Origin: Acinetobacter harbinensis
GTDB lineage: Bacteria > Pseudomonadota > Gammaproteobacteria > Pseudomonadales > Moraxellaceae
Direction: 5' to 3'
DNA length: 64,000 nucleotides
Assembly: GCF_000816495.1 (NCBI RefSeq)
Contig: NZ_JXBK01000001.1
Coordinates: 1 to 64,000, forward strand
Positions 36,118-46,769 of the stretch are shown here, one piece after another. The notes below the pieces were generated by a model, which saw only the letters and a program-made list of their open reading frames with translations, was not told where the DNA came from and did not search any database. Every line of letters begins with the position of its first letter. Position 1 is the stretch's first letter. The position numbers and the translations under genes were made by a program.

Positions 36118-37608
36118 TTAAGAGACCTTTTTAGACTGCACCAAATCTTCATTAGTGTGTTTTTCAAATTGCAGCACCGCATCATCAAATCGAGCATGCT
36201 TAAGCGTTTTACGATCCAATAAGTAGTTATTACTAATCTTCCAAGGTGCATGCTTGCCTTGTTTAGGCATAACACCTACGGCACGCGCAATATAGCCTGA
36301 AGATAAACTCCCCATCACCGTATCTTCCATTAACTCGGTTGGATCACCTTGGGCTATTACTTGATCGTAATGATGCTCATCCATATAGTTAATTAAGCGG
36401 CAAATATAATCTGCGGCAATATCAACTTTTAATGTCCAAGAGGCATTTACATAACCAATGATCATGGCCATATTCGGCACATCACTCAACATAACCCCCT
36501 GATAGAGCATATGCTTAGAAGTATCTAACGGAATGCGATCTAGGGTGGCTTGTACACCGCCTAAAATTTGAATTTCTAAACCCGTTGCAGAGACAATAAT
36601 ATCGGCATCTAAATGTTTACCTGATTTAAGTTGAATACCGGTTTCAGTAAACTGCTCGATCTGATCGGTCTCGACACTGGCGTGCCCCGAACGCAGCATT
36701 TCAAATAAATCACCATCTGGCACCACGCATAAACGTTGGTCCCACGGATTATAAGATGGGGTAAAGTGCTTCATATCGACTTGATCTTTTAACTGCATTT
36801 TGATTAATTTAAGTAAAAATTTACGCAGTAATTTAGGTTGCTTTTGTGCCAGCAGATAAATGGAGCGTTGCGTACGAATATTACGTTCGCGGGTAAATTT
36901 ATACGCTATCTCTTCAGGCAATATTTTACGCATCTTGTCGTAGACAAAATCAATAGAAGGAATCGAAGCGATATAGGTCGGTGAGCGCTGTAACATGGTG
37001 ACATGTGCTGCCCCGCCCTTGGCCAAAGCTGGAACAAGGGTGATGGCTGTGGCGCCACTACCAATAATCACCACTTTTTTATCTGTATAATCAAAGTTTT
37101 CAGGCCAAAATTGTGGGTGGATAACACTGCCCTGAAAAGCTTTTTGATTGGGGAAATCCGGCTGAAAACCTTGATCATAATTATAATAACCGGTACAACC
37201 AATCACAAAATTAGCGATCCAAGTTTGTGGCTGTTGCTCGGCATCCTCAATTTGAACAATCCATTTTTTAAGCTGAGAATCATAATTGGCAGCCAGCAAA
37301 CGATGCTGAAAATGAATTTTGTCTTTTAACTGATATTCATCCACCACTTCGGACAAATAACCTTTGATGGAAGCACCATCTGCTAAGACATTACTCTGTT
37401 GCCATGGTTTAAAATTAAAACCAAAGGTAGACATATCTGAATCGGAGCGAATGCCCGGATATTTAAATAAATCCCAAGTGCCGCCGAAACTTTCACGCCG
37501 TTCAATAATATCAAGCTGCCGCTTGGGACAGTTCTTTAATAAATGAGCGGCCATCCCCAAACCGGAGATACCGGCACCAATAATTAAAATATCAAGATGC
37601 TTTTCCAT
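36118..37608 (-). CDS. almA: Flavin-containing long-chain alkane monooxygenase
   Basis: AlmA is the Acinetobacter flavin-binding monooxygenase for very long-chain n-alkanes (about C32 and above). Seen are the FAD-binding GAGISG (11-16), the FGGTWDLFKYPGIRSDSDM block near 41-59, the Baeyer-Villiger-type fingerprint F158-x-G160-x3-H164-x3-W168-P169, and the NADPH-binding GSGATA at 183-188. At 496 aa it equals the known AlmA length, and remembered AlmA blocks match throughout. It is convergent to an acyl-CoA dehydrogenase and next to the ribosomal cluster. Confidence 0.88.
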   Translation of the reverse strand: MEKHLDILIIGAGISGLGMAAHLLKNCPKRQLDIIERRESFGGTWDLFKYPGIRSDSDMSTFGFNFKPWQQSNVLADGASIKGYLSEVVDEYQLKDKIHFQHRLLAANYDSQLKKWIVQIEDAEQQPQTWIANFVIGCTGYYNYDQGFQPDFPNQKAFQGSVIHPQFWPENFDYTDKKVVIIGSGATAITLVPALAKGGAAHVTMLQRSPTYIASIPSIDFVYDKMRKILPEEIAYKFTRERNIRTQRSIYLLAQKQPKLLRKFLLKLIKMQLKDQVDMKHFTPSYNPWDQRLCVVPDGDLFEMLRSGHASVETDQIEQFTETGIQLKSGKHLDADIIVSATGLEIQILGGVQATLDRIPLDTSKHMLYQGVMLSDVPNMAMIIGYVNASWTLKVDIAADYICRLINYMDEHHYDQVIAQGDPTELMEDTVMGSLSSGYIARAVGVMPKQGKHAPWKISNNYLLDRKTLKHARFDDAVLQFEKHTNEDLVQSKKVS

Positions 37609-37740
37609 TTTTTTTATAACCTTGTTTAAGCTTAATTGAATTAAACCACAAATTTGACAATACGCAATGTCAAGTTTAAATAATTCTGATCAAATAGCGT
37701 AATTTAAGTTTATGATAAAAAAGTATAAACAATAGACATA

Positions 37741-37771
37741 AAAAAAGACCAGTGAAACACTGGTCTTTTTC
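37741..37771 (-). terminator. Terminator of the S10-spc-alpha ribosomal cluster
   Basis: AAAAAGACCAGTG-AAA-CACTGGTCTTTTT. It is read on the minus strand 25 bp after the rplQ stop, with a T7 tail, and ends the whole ribosomal transcript. Confidence 0.9.
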
Positions 37772-37796
37772 GAACAACTGAATTGTACTAACGAAA

Positions 37797-38162
37797 TTAT
37801 TTAACTTCGCGATCTACAAGTTCAACGTAAGCCATCGGCGCAGCATCACCTGCACGAAAGCCCGCTTTAAGAACACGTAGATAACCGCCGTTACGTTCTT
37901 TGTAACGAGGACCAAGAACGGTAAATAATTTACCAACAGTTGCTGCTGAACGAGTACGAGCAAACGCCAAACGACGGTTTGCAACAGTATCGTTTTTAGC
38001 TAAAGTGATTAAAGGCTCAGCTACACGACGTAACTCTTTCGCTTTAGGCACAGTTGTTTTAATCAACTCGTGCTCAAACAAAGAGTTAGCCATGTTTTGA
38101 AACATCGCTTTACGATGGCTGCTTGTACGGCCTAATTTCACACCACTATTACGATGACGCAT
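37797..38162 (-). CDS. rplQ: 50S ribosomal protein L17
   Basis: L17 is a 121-aa large-subunit protein near the exit tunnel. The [20 protein letters not shown] start and the internal [21 protein letters not shown] block are intact. It is the last gene of the cluster, 18 bp after rpoA, and is followed by the cluster terminator, as in other gammaproteobacteria. Confidence 0.98.
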   Translation of the reverse strand: MRHRNSGVKLGRTSSHRKAMFQNMANSLFEHELIKTTVPKAKELRRVAEPLITLAKNDTVANRRLAFARTRSAATVGKLFTVLGPRYKERNGGYLRVLKAGFRAGDAAPMAYVELVDREVK

Positions 38163-38180
38163 GGTGATAGTCCTACTTAA

Positions 38181-39188
38181 TTAACGGCTACGATAGGCAA
38201 AACGATCGTCCATACGTAAACTAGCTGGTGGCCAGTTCTCTAAACGCATGCCGAGTTGTAAGCCTTTTGAAGCCAGAACATCTTTGATTTCAGTTAACGA
38301 TTTTTTACCTAAGTTAGGAGTTTTTAGTAACTCCACTTCAGTACGTTGAACCAAATCACCGATGTAGTAAATATTTTCTGCTTTCAAACAGTTAGCAGAA
38401 CGAACAGTAAGCTCTAGATCATCTACTGGACGAAGCAAGATTGGATCCACTTCTTCGCGAGGCTCTTGAGCAACAGGAGCTTGATCTTTCTGAAGATCAA
38501 CAAAAATTGCAATTTGTTGTTGCAAGATTGTTGCCGCTTTGCGGATTGCTTCTTCTGGATCAACTGTACCATTGGTTTCAAGGTCAATGACCAGTTTATC
38601 AAGATCGGTACGTTGTTCTACACGCGCATTTTCAACGGTATAAGACACACGTTTGATTGGGCTATAAGAAGCATCTAACTGTAAACGACCCACTGGGCGA
38701 GTTTCGCCTTCTGGGAAACGTGAGTCAGACGTCTCATAACCACGACCTTGAGAAACTTTCAGGCGCATTTTTAATGAGCCTGATGCACTGAGTGTGCCAA
38801 TCAAATGCTCAGGGTTGACCACTTCAACATTATGCGGTAAACGAAGATCAGCGGCAGTTACATCGCCAGGACCTTGTTTTTCCAATGTCAAATATGCTTC
38901 GTTTTGATCGAATAGCTTAATCGACAATCCTTTTAGGTTCAGCAAGAGCTCGACGATGTCCTGCTGCAAGCCTTCTAAGGTACTGTACTCGTGCTCGACC
39001 CCTTCTATCTCAACTTCAACCACAGCAGCGCCAGGCAAAGAAGATAATAGGATACGACGTAAAGCATTACCTAGAGTATGACCAAAGCCACGCTCTAACG
39101 GTTCTAGAATCACTTTTGCCGAGGTCCCGCTAGCCGCTTCGACCTTGATCGCTTGCGGAGTTAGAAACTCATTTGCAGTACGCGTCAT
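38181..39188 (-). CDS. rpoA: RNA polymerase alpha subunit
   Basis: Alpha (335 aa) is the assembly platform of RNA polymerase and, through its C-terminal domain, contacts UP elements and activators. The N-terminal dimer domain ([20 protein letters not shown]) and the C-terminal domain with the [14 protein letters not shown] and [13 protein letters not shown] helices are complete. It is 17 bp after rpsD and 18 bp before rplQ within the alpha part of the cluster. Confidence 0.98.
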   Translation of the reverse strand: MTRTANEFLTPQAIKVEAASGTSAKVILEPLERGFGHTLGNALRRILLSSLPGAAVVEVEIEGVEHEYSTLEGLQQDIVELLLNLKGLSIKLFDQNEAYLTLEKQGPGDVTAADLRLPHNVEVVNPEHLIGTLSASGSLKMRLKVSQGRGYETSDSRFPEGETRPVGRLQLDASYSPIKRVSYTVENARVEQRTDLDKLVIDLETNGTVDPEEAIRKAATILQQQIAIFVDLQKDQAPVAQEPREEVDPILLRPVDDLELTVRSANCLKAENIYYIGDLVQRTEVELLKTPNLGKKSLTEIKDVLASKGLQLGMRLENWPPASLRMDDRFAYRSR

Positions 39189-39205
39189 TATTGCTACCTC
39201 AAGGA

Positions 39206-39832
39206 TTATTTAGAATACAATTCTACGATCAAGCTTTCGTTGATTTCAGCAGGTAAATCAGAACGATCCGGTGCAGCTTTAAACGTACCTTCCAATTTCG
39301 AATGGTCAATTTCCATCCAAGAAGGCATACCACGTTGAGCAGCTAATTCAATCGCGCCTTTAATACGCAATTGTTGTTTAGCACCTTCGTGAACTGCAAT
39401 TACATCACCAGCTTTTACTTGGATAGACGCAATGTTAACACGACGACCATTCAAAGTAATGCTACGGTGAGATACAAGCTGACGAGCTTCTGCACGTGTA
39501 GAACCAAAACCCATGCGATAAACAACGTTATCAATACGGCTTTCTAGCAATTTCAACAAGTTTTCACCTGTTGCGCCTTTAACACGAGCAGCTTCTTTAT
39601 AGTAATTACTAAATTGACGCTCTAACACACCGTACATACGACGTACTTTTTGTTTTTCACGTAATTGTAGTGAGTACTCAGATTGTTTACTACCACGAGC
39701 TCCGCCATGTTGACCAGGAGCTTTCGCATGTTTTTTTGTCTTAACATCAAACGGTTTAACGCCTGATTTAAGTTGCAGGTCTGTCCCTTCGCGGCGAGAG
39801 AGTTTGCATTTTGGACCAATATAACGAGCCAT
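39206..39832 (-). CDS. rpsD: 30S ribosomal protein S4
   Basis: S4 (208 aa) nucleates 30S assembly by binding the five-way junction of 16S rRNA, and in E. coli represses the alpha operon by binding its leader. The start [15 protein letters not shown] and the S4 RNA-binding domain ([12 protein letters not shown]-type block, here [18 protein letters not shown]) are present. It lies 12 bp after rpsK. Confidence 0.98.
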   Translation of the reverse strand: MARYIGPKCKLSRREGTDLQLKSGVKPFDVKTKKHAKAPGQHGGARGSKQSEYSLQLREKQKVRRMYGVLERQFSNYYKEAARVKGATGENLLKLLESRIDNVVYRMGFGSTRAEARQLVSHRSITLNGRRVNIASIQVKAGDVIAVHEGAKQQLRIKGAIELAAQRGMPSWMEIDHSKLEGTFKAAPDRSDLPAEINESLIVELYSK

Positions 39833-39844
39833 GAATGATTCTCC

Positions 39845-40231
39845 TTAGACGCGACGTTTTTTAGGTGGACGGCAACCGTTGTGCGGGATTGGCGTCACAT
39901 CGGTAATGCTGTTAATTTTATAACCCACTGCACCTAAAGCACGAACCGCGGATTCACGACCAGGACCAGGACCTTTTACAAGGACGTCCAAGTTTTTCAA
40001 ACCGTAATCTAAAGCAGCTTTACCAGCAACTTCAGCAGCTACCTGAGCAGCAAACGGAGTTGATTTACGTGATCCACGGAAGCCTTGTCCACCAGAGGTA
40101 GCCCAAGCCAATGCATTACCTTGACGATCGGTAATAGTAACAATGGTGTTATTAAAAGAAGCGTGAATGTGTGCAACACCTTCAGAGACGGTACGGGTGA
40201 CCTTCTTGCGTGCGCGAGTATCTTTAGCCAT
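39845..40231 (-). CDS. rpsK: 30S ribosomal protein S11
   Basis: S11 (128 aa) sits on the 30S platform near the mRNA exit. The block [19 protein letters not shown] and the basic C terminus [11 protein letters not shown] are canonical. It lies between rpsM (19 bp) and rpsD (12 bp). Confidence 0.98.
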   Translation of the reverse strand: MAKDTRARKKVTRTVSEGVAHIHASFNNTIVTITDRQGNALAWATSGGQGFRGSRKSTPFAAQVAAEVAGKAALDYGLKNLDVLVKGPGPGRESAVRALGAVGYKINSITDVTPIPHNGCRPPKKRRV

Positions 40232-40250
40232 CTTTTAGCTTCCAGAAATC

Positions 40251-40607
40251 TTATTTCTTAATAGGTTTGCGCGGACCTTTACGGGTACGTGCGTTAGTTT
40301 TGGTGCGTTGTCCACGGACAGGCAAGCTGCGACGATGACGAAGACCACGATAGCAGCCTAAATCCATTAAACGTTTAATGTTCATGGAAATTTCGCGACG
40401 TAAATCACCTTCGGTCGGAACCTTGGTAATTTCTGCACGAATCGCATCAAGTTGAGCATCATCCAATTCACGAATTTTAGTAGTTGGTGCAATTCCAACA
40501 GCAGCTAAGATATTCTTAGCAGTGTGGCGACCGATACCAAAGATATACGTGAGGGAGATAACAGCATGCTTGTTATCCGGAATGTTTACACCGGCAATAC
40601 GAGCCAT
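40251..40607 (-). CDS. rpsM: 30S ribosomal protein S13
   Basis: S13 (118 aa) is a 30S head protein contacting P-site tRNA and bridging to the 50S. The start [21 protein letters not shown] and the [22 protein letters not shown] block are canonical. It begins the classical alpha segment, 106 bp after rpmJ; this longer gap contains a hairpin (40642-40668). Confidence 0.98.
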   Translation of the reverse strand: MARIAGVNIPDNKHAVISLTYIFGIGRHTAKNILAAVGIAPTTKIRELDDAQLDAIRAEITKVPTEGDLRREISMNIKRLMDLGCYRGLRHRRSLPVRGQRTKTNARTRKGPRKPIKK

Positions 40608-40641
40608 TCACTTTCTCCAAAAAGGCAGTAGAGATAATCAA

Positions 40642-40668
40642 CCGCCCGACAAAAACCTTGAGGGGCGG
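40642..40668 (-). promoter_or_regulatory. Hairpin in the rpmJ-rpsM gap (alpha-segment leader)
   Basis: CCGCCC and GGGCGG arms around a 15-base loop lie between rpmJ and rpsM. In E. coli S4 controls the alpha operon at a structure just upstream of rpsM, so this is a candidate S4-responsive leader; the homology of structure is not shown. Confidence 0.45.
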
Positions 40669-40713
40669 ATATTAACCTAATTCACCTACTGAAATCAACA
40701 GGTCTTGATTAGA

Positions 40714-40830
40714 TTAACCTTGACGCTGTTTATGACGAGGCTCTGCGCTACAAATTACGCGGATAACCCCATTACGACGGATAACTTTACAGTTACCACA
40801 AATTTTTTTAACAGAAGCTTGTACTTTCAT
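40714..40830 (-). CDS. rpmJ: 50S ribosomal protein L36
   Basis: A 38-codon gene. The protein [15 protein letters not shown]... keeps the zinc ligands C11, C14, C27 and H33, so it is the zinc-binding (C+) form of L36. It lies 19 bp after secY and ends the spc segment. No second L36 copy is in the window. Confidence 0.96.
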   Translation of the reverse strand: MKVQASVKKICGNCKVIRRNGVIRVICSAEPRHKQRQG

Positions 40831-40849
40831 GATGAAACCTCAAGTGCGC

Positions 40850-42205
40850 TTATCCTTTAGGATGAGCCGTTTTTCTCATTAACGTTTGATTATCGTACTG
40901 ATGCGAGGTGAGATGTGCTTGTAGCTGAGCCATAAAGTCCATCACGACCACCACAACGATGAGCAAAGAGGTACCACCCAAAGAGAATGGAATACCAAAT
41001 GAACTCTGCAATACCATCGGCATTAAACAAATCACTGTGATGTAAATCGCACCAATGAAGGTCAAACGATTAAGAATATGATCTAAGTAACGAGCAGTTT
41101 GCTCACCTGGACGAATACCAGGCACATACGCTCCGCTGCGTTTCAAGTTCTCTGACACTTCTTTTGGGCTAAACACTAGCGCAGTATAGAAGTAACAGAA
41201 AAAGATAATTAACGCACCAAAGAGCACCAAATACAACGGCTGTCCAGGCGATAACACGAGTGCAAAATCTTGTAGGCTACGCTTAATAATACCTGCATTC
41301 GGATCAGTACTCCCCATCCATTGACCTAAGCTCGCAGGGAACAAAAGTAATGAACTTGCAAAAATTGCGGGAATCACGCCTGCCATATTAATTTTCAATG
41401 GCAAATGTGTCTGCTGTGCAGTAAATACACGACGACCTTGTTGTTTTTGAGCGTAATTCACTGGGATACGACGTTGTGCTTTTTCAATAAACACAATAGC
41501 TGCTAACACTCCGATCGACAATAAACCAAACACGACTAAACCAATTAGACTTGTTTGACCATTATCAACTGAGGATAAAGACTGCATAATTAAATTCGGC
41601 AATCCAGCAACAATACCCGCAAAGATGATCATGGATATACCATTCCCTACTCCGCGTTCCGTAATTTGCTCACCTAACCACATCAAAAACATAGTGCCTG
41701 CAACCAGTGAAGTCACTGCAGGAATGTAAAATGCTAATCCAGCAGTCAAAGTAATACCTTGACTAATTAGACCTGCACACATCCCGACTGACTGCACAAA
41801 TGCAAGAAACAATGTTCCTTGTCGCGTATATTGATTAATCTTACGCTTACCTTGTTCGCCTTCTTTTTTCAAAGCTTCCAGCGAGGGCACCACGGTCGAC
41901 ATTAACTGCACAATAATAGATGCAGAAATATACGGCATGATACCTAAAGCAAGAATTGACATTCGCTCTAATGCACCGCCCGAAAACATATTAAACAAAC
42001 CAAGAATAGTACCCTGATTGGCATTAAATAAGTTTTCAAGTGCTGCACTATTAATGCCTGGCACTGGAATATGTGCCCCTAGTCGAAAGACCATTAATGC
42101 ACCGACGAGAAACATCATTCGGCGAATAATTTCACGATATTTCACATGAAACGGTTGGCCTTTCATCATGTTGACATGACCTGAAGAACTAGGAGACATA
42201 GACAC
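40850..42205 (-). CDS. secY: Protein translocase subunit SecY
   Basis: SecY (451 aa) is the channel of the Sec translocon in the inner membrane. Ten transmembrane segments are recognisable, with the family blocks [16 protein letters not shown] and [25 protein letters not shown]. The plug and lateral-gate regions look normal. It lies in its classical place between rplO (6 bp) and rpmJ (19 bp). Confidence 0.98.
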   Translation of the reverse strand: MSMSPSSSGHVNMMKGQPFHVKYREIIRRMMFLVGALMVFRLGAHIPVPGINSAALENLFNANQGTILGLFNMFSGGALERMSILALGIMPYISASIIVQLMSTVVPSLEALKKEGEQGKRKINQYTRQGTLFLAFVQSVGMCAGLISQGITLTAGLAFYIPAVTSLVAGTMFLMWLGEQITERGVGNGISMIIFAGIVAGLPNLIMQSLSSVDNGQTSLIGLVVFGLLSIGVLAAIVFIEKAQRRIPVNYAQKQQGRRVFTAQQTHLPLKINMAGVIPAIFASSLLLFPASLGQWMGSTDPNAGIIKRSLQDFALVLSPGQPLYLVLFGALIIFFCYFYTALVFSPKEVSENLKRSGAYVPGIRPGEQTARYLDHILNRLTFIGAIYITVICLMPMVLQSSFGIPFSLGGTSLLIVVVVVMDFMAQLQAHLTSHQYDNQTLMRKTAHPKG

Positions 42206-42211
42206 TAGTGA

Positions 42212-42652
42212 TTACTCCTCGACTTTGCCGCCAGCAGCTTCAACAGCAACTTTAGCGCCTTTAGTCAATGCAACACCTTGAATAGTGAATGCACGAGTAA
42301 TCTCACCAGAAAGTACGATACGCGCACGGATCATATCTTTACGTACAACGTTCGCTGCTTTTAAAGTTTCAAGTGACACAACATCACCTTCAACTTTATT
42401 CAGCTCTGATAAACGTACTTCAGCAGTTTTCAAAGCAATTTGGCTAGTAAAGCCAAATTTAGGCAAACGACGATATAACGCAGTTTGGCCGCCTTCAAAA
42501 CCAGGACGTGTACCACCACTTTTACGTGAGTTTTGACCTTTGACACCACGGCCGCCAGTCTTACCCATACCAGAACCAATACCACGGCCTAGACGAATAT
42601 TATCACGTTTTGCACCTTCAGCAGGTGCAAGCTCATTTAAACGCAGAGTCAT
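42212..42652 (-). CDS. rplO: 50S ribosomal protein L15
   Basis: L15 (146 aa) is a late-assembly 50S protein with a long glycine/arginine-rich N-terminal tail ([20 protein letters not shown]) and a C-terminal globular domain. It lies 3 bp after rpmD and 6 bp before secY. Confidence 0.98.
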   Translation of the reverse strand: MTLRLNELAPAEGAKRDNIRLGRGIGSGMGKTGGRGVKGQNSRKSGGTRPGFEGGQTALYRRLPKFGFTSQIALKTAEVRLSELNKVEGDVVSLETLKAANVVRKDMIRARIVLSGEITRAFTIQGVALTKGAKVAVEAAGGKVEE

Positions 42653-42655
42653 GGC

Positions 42656-42832
42656 TTATTCCTCTACACTAACCATATAGTAAACTTTGTTGACCATACC
42701 GCGGTTAGAAGGTGTATCTTGAACTTCTACCGTATGACCAATACGACGCAGACCTAAACCTTGTAAGCAAAGTTTGTGATTTTTCAAACGATGCGAAGAA
42801 GATTTAGTCTGGGTAATTTTAATCGTTTTCAT
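42656..42832 (-). CDS. rpmD: 50S ribosomal protein L30
   Basis: A 58-codon gene. The peptide begins [20 protein letters not shown] and includes [16 protein letters not shown], the standard L30 blocks. It lies 6 bp after rpsE and 3 bp before rplO. Confidence 0.96.
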   Translation of the reverse strand: MKTIKITQTKSSSHRLKNHKLCLQGLGLRRIGHTVEVQDTPSNRGMVNKVYYMVSVEE

Positions 42833-42838
42833 GATTGA

Positions 42839-43336
42839 TTACCCTTGAATTTGTGCTACTGAAAGACCACGTTTCGCAGCGACTTTCTCAGGAGAAGTCA
42901 TATCACGCAAACCTTTAAAAGTCGCGTTTACTACGTTAGCAGCATTCGTAGAACCATAGCATTTCGTCAATACGTTACGTACACCGACAGCTTCAAGGAC
43001 AGCACGCATTGCGCCACCAGCAATTACGCCGGTACCTTCAGAAGCAGGTTGCATGTATACACGGCTTGCACCATGACGAGCATGAATAGGATGTTGTACA
43101 GTACCATCTACGAGGTCAACTGAAATCATGTTGCGACGAGCAGCTTCAAGTGCTTTAGAAATAGCAGCTGGAACTTCACGTGCTTTACCACGACCAAAAC
43201 CTACGCGACCGTTACCATCACCCACAACTGTTAAAGCTGTGAAAGAAAAGATGCGACCACCTTTAACAACTTTGGCTACACGATCAACGGCAACCAGCTT
43301 TTCAACAAGACCTTCGTTTTGTTCAACTTTAGCCAT
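42839..43336 (-). CDS. rpsE: 30S ribosomal protein S5
   Basis: S5 (165 aa) lies at the mRNA entry side and affects decoding fidelity and spectinomycin response. The [19 protein letters not shown] block and the [11 protein letters not shown] block are canonical. It is 2 bp after rplR. Confidence 0.98.
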   Translation of the reverse strand: MAKVEQNEGLVEKLVAVDRVAKVVKGGRIFSFTALTVVGDGNGRVGFGRGKAREVPAAISKALEAARRNMISVDLVDGTVQHPIHARHGASRVYMQPASEGTGVIAGGAMRAVLEAVGVRNVLTKCYGSTNAANVVNATFKGLRDMTSPEKVAAKRGLSVAQIQG

Positions 43337-43338
43337 GA

Positions 43339-43689
43339 TTAGAACTCCAAGCCGTTTTCACGAGCAGCATCAGCCAAGGCTTTGATACGACCATGATATT
43401 TAAAACCAGAACGGTCGAATGCAACTTTAGTGACACCAGCTGCTTTAGCACGTTCTGCAATTAAAGCACCTACTTTCGTAGCGGCTTCAACGTTACCAGT
43501 TGTACCAGCACGTAAAGTAGTATCTAAAGTTGAAGCTTGCGCTAAAACTTTGCCACCATCTGCTGAAATAACTTGCGCATAGATGTGACGCGGAGTGCGG
43601 TTTACACACAAGCGAGTCGCACCCAATGCACGAATGTGCAAGCGTGTGCTTTTCGCACGACGCAAACGGGATTGTTTCTTTTCGTTCAT
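43339..43689 (-). CDS. rplR: 50S ribosomal protein L18
   Basis: L18 (116 aa) binds 5S rRNA with L5 in the central protuberance. The [15 protein letters not shown] block and the C-terminal [21 protein letters not shown] block are typical. It lies 14 bp after rplF. Confidence 0.98.
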   Translation of the reverse strand: MNEKKQSRLRRAKSTRLHIRALGATRLCVNRTPRHIYAQVISADGGKVLAQASTLDTTLRAGTTGNVEAATKVGALIAERAKAAGVTKVAFDRSGFKYHGRIKALADAARENGLEF

Positions 43690-43703
43690 TAGAACCTCGC
43701 GCC

Positions 43704-44237
43704 TTATTTCTTCTTAGCTTCTTTACGAAGAACAACTTCATCCGAATAACGAACACCTTTACCTTTATAAGGCTCTGGCTCACGATATGAACGGATATCT
43801 GCAGCTACCTGACCCAACATATGTTTGCTTGCTGATTTCAAAACGATTTCAGTAGCAGTTGGAGTTTCAGCAGTTACACCTTCAGGAAGTTTATAATCGA
43901 TAGGATGTGAAAAACCCAGGTTAAGGTGAACAACGTCACCTTTAACTGCAGCTTTATAACCCACACCAATTAGTTGTAACTTACGTTCGAAGCCTTCATT
44001 AACACCTTTTACAAGGTTATTAAGAACGGCGCGAGCAGTACCAGCTTGCATCCAAGCGTCTTTCGACTCTTTAACTGGAGCAACGTGAAGATTACCTTCT
44101 TCCTGTTTAAGCTCGACCAGCGCATGCAGGTTGAAAGACAACGTACCTTTGCTGCCTTTCACTTCGACCTGCCGGCCGTTCTGAGTAACTGTTACGCCAT
44201 TAGGCACAGCTACTGGGGCTTTAGCCACACGAGACAT
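43704..44237 (-). CDS. rplF: 50S ribosomal protein L6
   Basis: L6 (177 aa) has two tandem related domains near the factor-binding site. The start [14 protein letters not shown] and the C-terminal [25 protein letters not shown] region (residues near 155-177) are canonical. It lies 13 bp after rpsH. Confidence 0.98.
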   Translation of the reverse strand: MSRVAKAPVAVPNGVTVTQNGRQVEVKGSKGTLSFNLHALVELKQEEGNLHVAPVKESKDAWMQAGTARAVLNNLVKGVNEGFERKLQLIGVGYKAAVKGDVVHLNLGFSHPIDYKLPEGVTAETPTATEIVLKSASKHMLGQVAADIRSYREPEPYKGKGVRYSDEVVLRKEAKKK

Positions 44238-44250
44238 GAGGAATCACCTA

Positions 44251-44646
44251 TTAAGATACAAAAGCAATAACTTCACCACCGATGCCCGCAGCACGTGCAG
44301 CGCGATCAGTCATGATGCCTTTGCTTGTAGAAACAATTGCAATACCTAAACCTTGCTTAACGCTCGGAAGTGCATCTTTACCGCGATACTGACGTAGACC
44401 TGGACGGCTTACGCGTTTCACAGTTTCGATAACTGGTTTGCCTTCAAAATATTTTAACGTAAGAGTCAAAGTCGGTTTGCTTTCAGCATCCGCAACTTCT
44501 ACGTCAGAAATGTAACCCTCTTGTTGAAGAACGTTGGCAATAGCAACTTTCAACTTAGAGTTCGGCATAGAAACGGTTTGTTTCTTAGCCATTTGTGCGT
44601 TACGAACACGGGTTAGCATGTCGGCAACGGTATCTTGCATACTCAT
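44251..44646 (-). CDS. rpsH: 30S ribosomal protein S8
   Basis: S8 (131 aa) binds the central domain of 16S rRNA and in E. coli represses the spc operon by binding near rplE. The start [20 protein letters not shown] and the C-terminal [20 protein letters not shown] block are canonical. It lies 12 bp after rpsN. Confidence 0.98.
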   Translation of the reverse strand: MSMQDTVADMLTRVRNAQMAKKQTVSMPNSKLKVAIANVLQQEGYISDVEVADAESKPTLTLTLKYFEGKPVIETVKRVSRPGLRQYRGKDALPSVKQGLGIAIVSTSKGIMTDRAARAAGIGGEVIAFVS

Positions 44647-44658
44647 TATGGTCGCTCC

Positions 44659-44964
44659 TTACCAACTTGCCTTAACAACGCCCGGTGCATCACCTTGCAT
44701 GACTGTTTCACGTATTTTGTTACGGCTTAAACCGAACTTACGGAAATAACCATGAGGACGACCAGTTAAACCACAACGGTTACGTAGACGTACTGGAGAT
44801 GCATTACGTGGTAATGCCTGTAACTTTAAAGTCGCTTCAAAACGCTCTTCGTCGCTTGCATTTACATTTGCAATCGTTGCTTTTAATTCAGCACGTTTTG
44901 CAGCAAATTTAGCGACAGTTTTCTCACGTTTTAATTCGCGATTAATCATACCTTTCTTAGCCAT
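44659..44964 (-). CDS. rpsN: 30S ribosomal protein S14 (zinc-independent form)
   Basis: S14 (101 aa) is the long, non-zinc-binding type: the paired CxxC motifs of the short form are absent, and [20 protein letters not shown] is the conserved C-terminal block. It lies 9 bp after rplE. Confidence 0.97.
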   Translation of the reverse strand: MAKKGMINRELKREKTVAKFAAKRAELKATIANVNASDEERFEATLKLQALPRNASPVRLRNRCGLTGRPHGYFRKFGLSRNKIRETVMQGDAPGVVKASW

Positions 44965-44973
44965 ATCGACCTC

Positions 44974-45510
44974 TTATTTGAACGGGAAGCCAAATACACG
45001 CATTAGTGCACGGCCTTCGTCATCGGTGCGAGCAGTCGTAGTGATGGTAATATCCATACCACGAATACGATCAATCTTATCGAAATCGATTTCAGGGAAC
45101 ATAATCTGTTCCTTCAAACCCATCGAGTAGTTACCACGACCATCGAATGATTTCGCAGAAAAACCGCGAAAGTCACGAATACGAGGGATCGCGATAGAGA
45201 TCAAACGGTCTAAGAATTCATACATACGTTCGCCGCGTAAAGTAACTTTACAACCAATCGGCCAACCATCACGGATTTTAAAACCCGCGATTGATTTACG
45301 AGCTAATGTAAGAACTGGTTTTTGACCAGCAATCGCTTGCATATCAGATAAAGCGCCATCTAACAATTTCTTGTCAGCTGAAGCTGCACCAACACCCATA
45401 TTAATGGTGATTTTAGTAATGCGTGGAATTTCCATCACATTCTTAACGCCCAATTGTTCTAGTAACTGAGCTTTAAGTTCTTCGTTGTAACGTGTTTTAA
45501 GTCTGGCCAT
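44974..45510 (-). CDS. rplE: 50S ribosomal protein L5
   Basis: L5 (178 aa) binds 5S rRNA in the central protuberance and contacts P-site tRNA. The [18 protein letters not shown] block and the C-terminal [18 protein letters not shown] block are canonical. It lies 16 bp after rplX. Confidence 0.98.
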   Translation of the reverse strand: MARLKTRYNEELKAQLLEQLGVKNVMEIPRITKITINMGVGAASADKKLLDGALSDMQAIAGQKPVLTLARKSIAGFKIRDGWPIGCKVTLRGERMYEFLDRLISIAIPRIRDFRGFSAKSFDGRGNYSMGLKEQIMFPEIDFDKIDRIRGMDITITTTARTDDEGRALMRVFGFPFK

Positions 45511-45526
45511 GGCCTATATCAACCTA

Positions 45527-45847
45527 TTACTTCGCTGCCGCCACTGATTCACCATTTGATTTGAATACGCGAGTTTTCACGCCTTCAGCATCAAATTGGT
45601 AACCAACACGGTCAGCCTTTTGGGTTGTAGCATTAAAAACTGCCACGTTTGAGATATGAAGCGTAGCTTCCTGAGTTACGATGCTGCCTTCAGCGCCAGT
45701 AGCTCGGTTCGGCTTTTGATGCTTCTTCACCAAATTAAGGCCTTCAACCTTAACACGGTCATTTGAAACAGACAAAACAGTTCCCTGGTTGCCTTTTTCT
45801 TTACCTGCGATCACAATAATTTGATCGCCTTTTTTAATCTTAGCCAT
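45527..45847 (-). CDS. rplX: 50S ribosomal protein L24
   Basis: L24 (106 aa) is an assembly initiator with an N-terminal KOW domain (KKGDQIIVIAGKEKGNQGTV). It lies 9 bp after rplN and starts at the ATG at 45847. Confidence 0.97.
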   Translation of the reverse strand: MAKIKKGDQIIVIAGKEKGNQGTVLSVSNDRVKVEGLNLVKKHQKPNRATGAEGSIVTQEATLHISNVAVFNATTQKADRVGYQFDAEGVKTRVFKSNGESVAAAK

Positions 45848-45856
45848 GAGTGCCTC

Positions 45857-46225
45857 TTATAGAACTTCAGGAGCCAATGAAATGATTTTCATGAACTGTT
45901 CAGTACGAAGTTCACGAGTCACTGGTCCGAAAATACGAGTTGCAATCGGCGCTTTGTTGTTGTTCAAAATCACAGCAGCATTGTCATCGAAACGAATGAT
46001 AGAACCATCCGGACGACGTACACCGAATTTCGTACGTACAACTACAGCATTCATCACGTCGCCTTTTTTAACACGACCGCGAGGAATAGCTTCTTTTACA
46101 GTAACTTTAATAATATCGCCAACAGAAGCATAACGACGGTGTGAACCACCTAGTACTTTAATACATTGTACGCGGCGAGCACCACTGTTGTCTGCTACGT
46201 CGAGCATACTTTCGGTTTGAATCAT
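45857..46225 (-). CDS. rplN: 50S ribosomal protein L14
   Basis: L14 (122 aa) forms part of an intersubunit bridge. The [21 protein letters not shown] start and the central [14 protein letters not shown] block are canonical. It is the first gene of the classical spc segment, after a 92-bp gap from rpsQ that contains a hairpin. Confidence 0.98.
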   Translation of the reverse strand: MIQTESMLDVADNSGARRVQCIKVLGGSHRRYASVGDIIKVTVKEAIPRGRVKKGDVMNAVVVRTKFGVRRPDGSIIRFDDNAAVILNNNKAPIATRIFGPVTRELRTEQFMKIISLAPEVL

Positions 46226-46245
46226 TGCCCTACTCCAAAACCGAG

Positions 46246-46302
46246 CATCACCGGTCGAAATTTCGAAAGGCTCAAAGAGTACTCGAAATTAACCGATGAT
46301 GC
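46246..46302 (-). promoter_or_regulatory. Long hairpin at the S10/spc boundary (rpsQ-rplN)
   Basis: Arms GCATCA-c-CGGT-cga-AATTTCGA (46246-46266) and TCGAAATT-a-ACCG-a-TGATGC (46283-46302) pair over about 18 bp with small internal loops. A short U run follows on the minus strand. It is a candidate attenuator, RNase processing site or ribosomal-protein binding site. Confidence 0.55.
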
Positions 46303-46317
46303 AAGAAGAACGTCTGA

Positions 46318-46575
46318 TTACTCAGCAGCAGCTTCAATCACTTCAACCAAAGCCCAAGCTTTAGTTTTAGAAATCGGGCGGCTTTCTTTAATGGTTACAA
46401 GGTCGCCAGTTTTAGCAACATTGTTCTCATCATGAGCGTGTAATTTAGTTGAACGGCGGATTAATTTGCCATACAACGGGTGTTGAACACGGCGTTCAAT
46501 AAGGACAACAATAGATTTTTCCATTTTGTCGCTTACAACTCTACCGGTTAACGTGCGAACTGTTTGTTCACTCAT
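46318..46575 (-). CDS. rpsQ: 30S ribosomal protein S17
   Basis: S17 (85 aa) is a primary 16S-binding OB-fold protein. The [22 protein letters not shown] block is canonical. It overlaps rpmC by 4 bp and ends the classical S10 segment. Confidence 0.98.
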   Translation of the reverse strand: MSEQTVRTLTGRVVSDKMEKSIVVLIERRVQHPLYGKLIRRSTKLHAHDENNVAKTGDLVTIKESRPISKTKAWALVEVIEAAAE

Positions 46576-46769
46576 TGTCCATTCCCCTGTTTTTCGGTAA
46601 GGAGTGTCTTAATACGAGCAATAGCTTTACGAGTAAGCGCAACTTCATGCGATTTACCCAATTGACCAGTTGCTTTAGCCATACGAAGACGGAATTGGTT
46701 AAGCTGTTGCTCATCAAGCAAAGCTGTCAACTCTTCTACCGATTTTTCACGTAGATCTTTAGTTTTCAT
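46572..46769 (-). CDS. rpmC: 50S ribosomal protein L29
   Basis: L29 (65 aa) is a small helical protein at the tunnel exit. The start [14 protein letters not shown] and [16 protein letters not shown] block are canonical. It overlaps rplP by one base and rpsQ by four. Confidence 0.98.
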   Translation of the reverse strand: MKTKDLREKSVEELTALLDEQQLNQFRLRMAKATGQLGKSHEVALTRKAIARIKTLLTEKQGNGQ

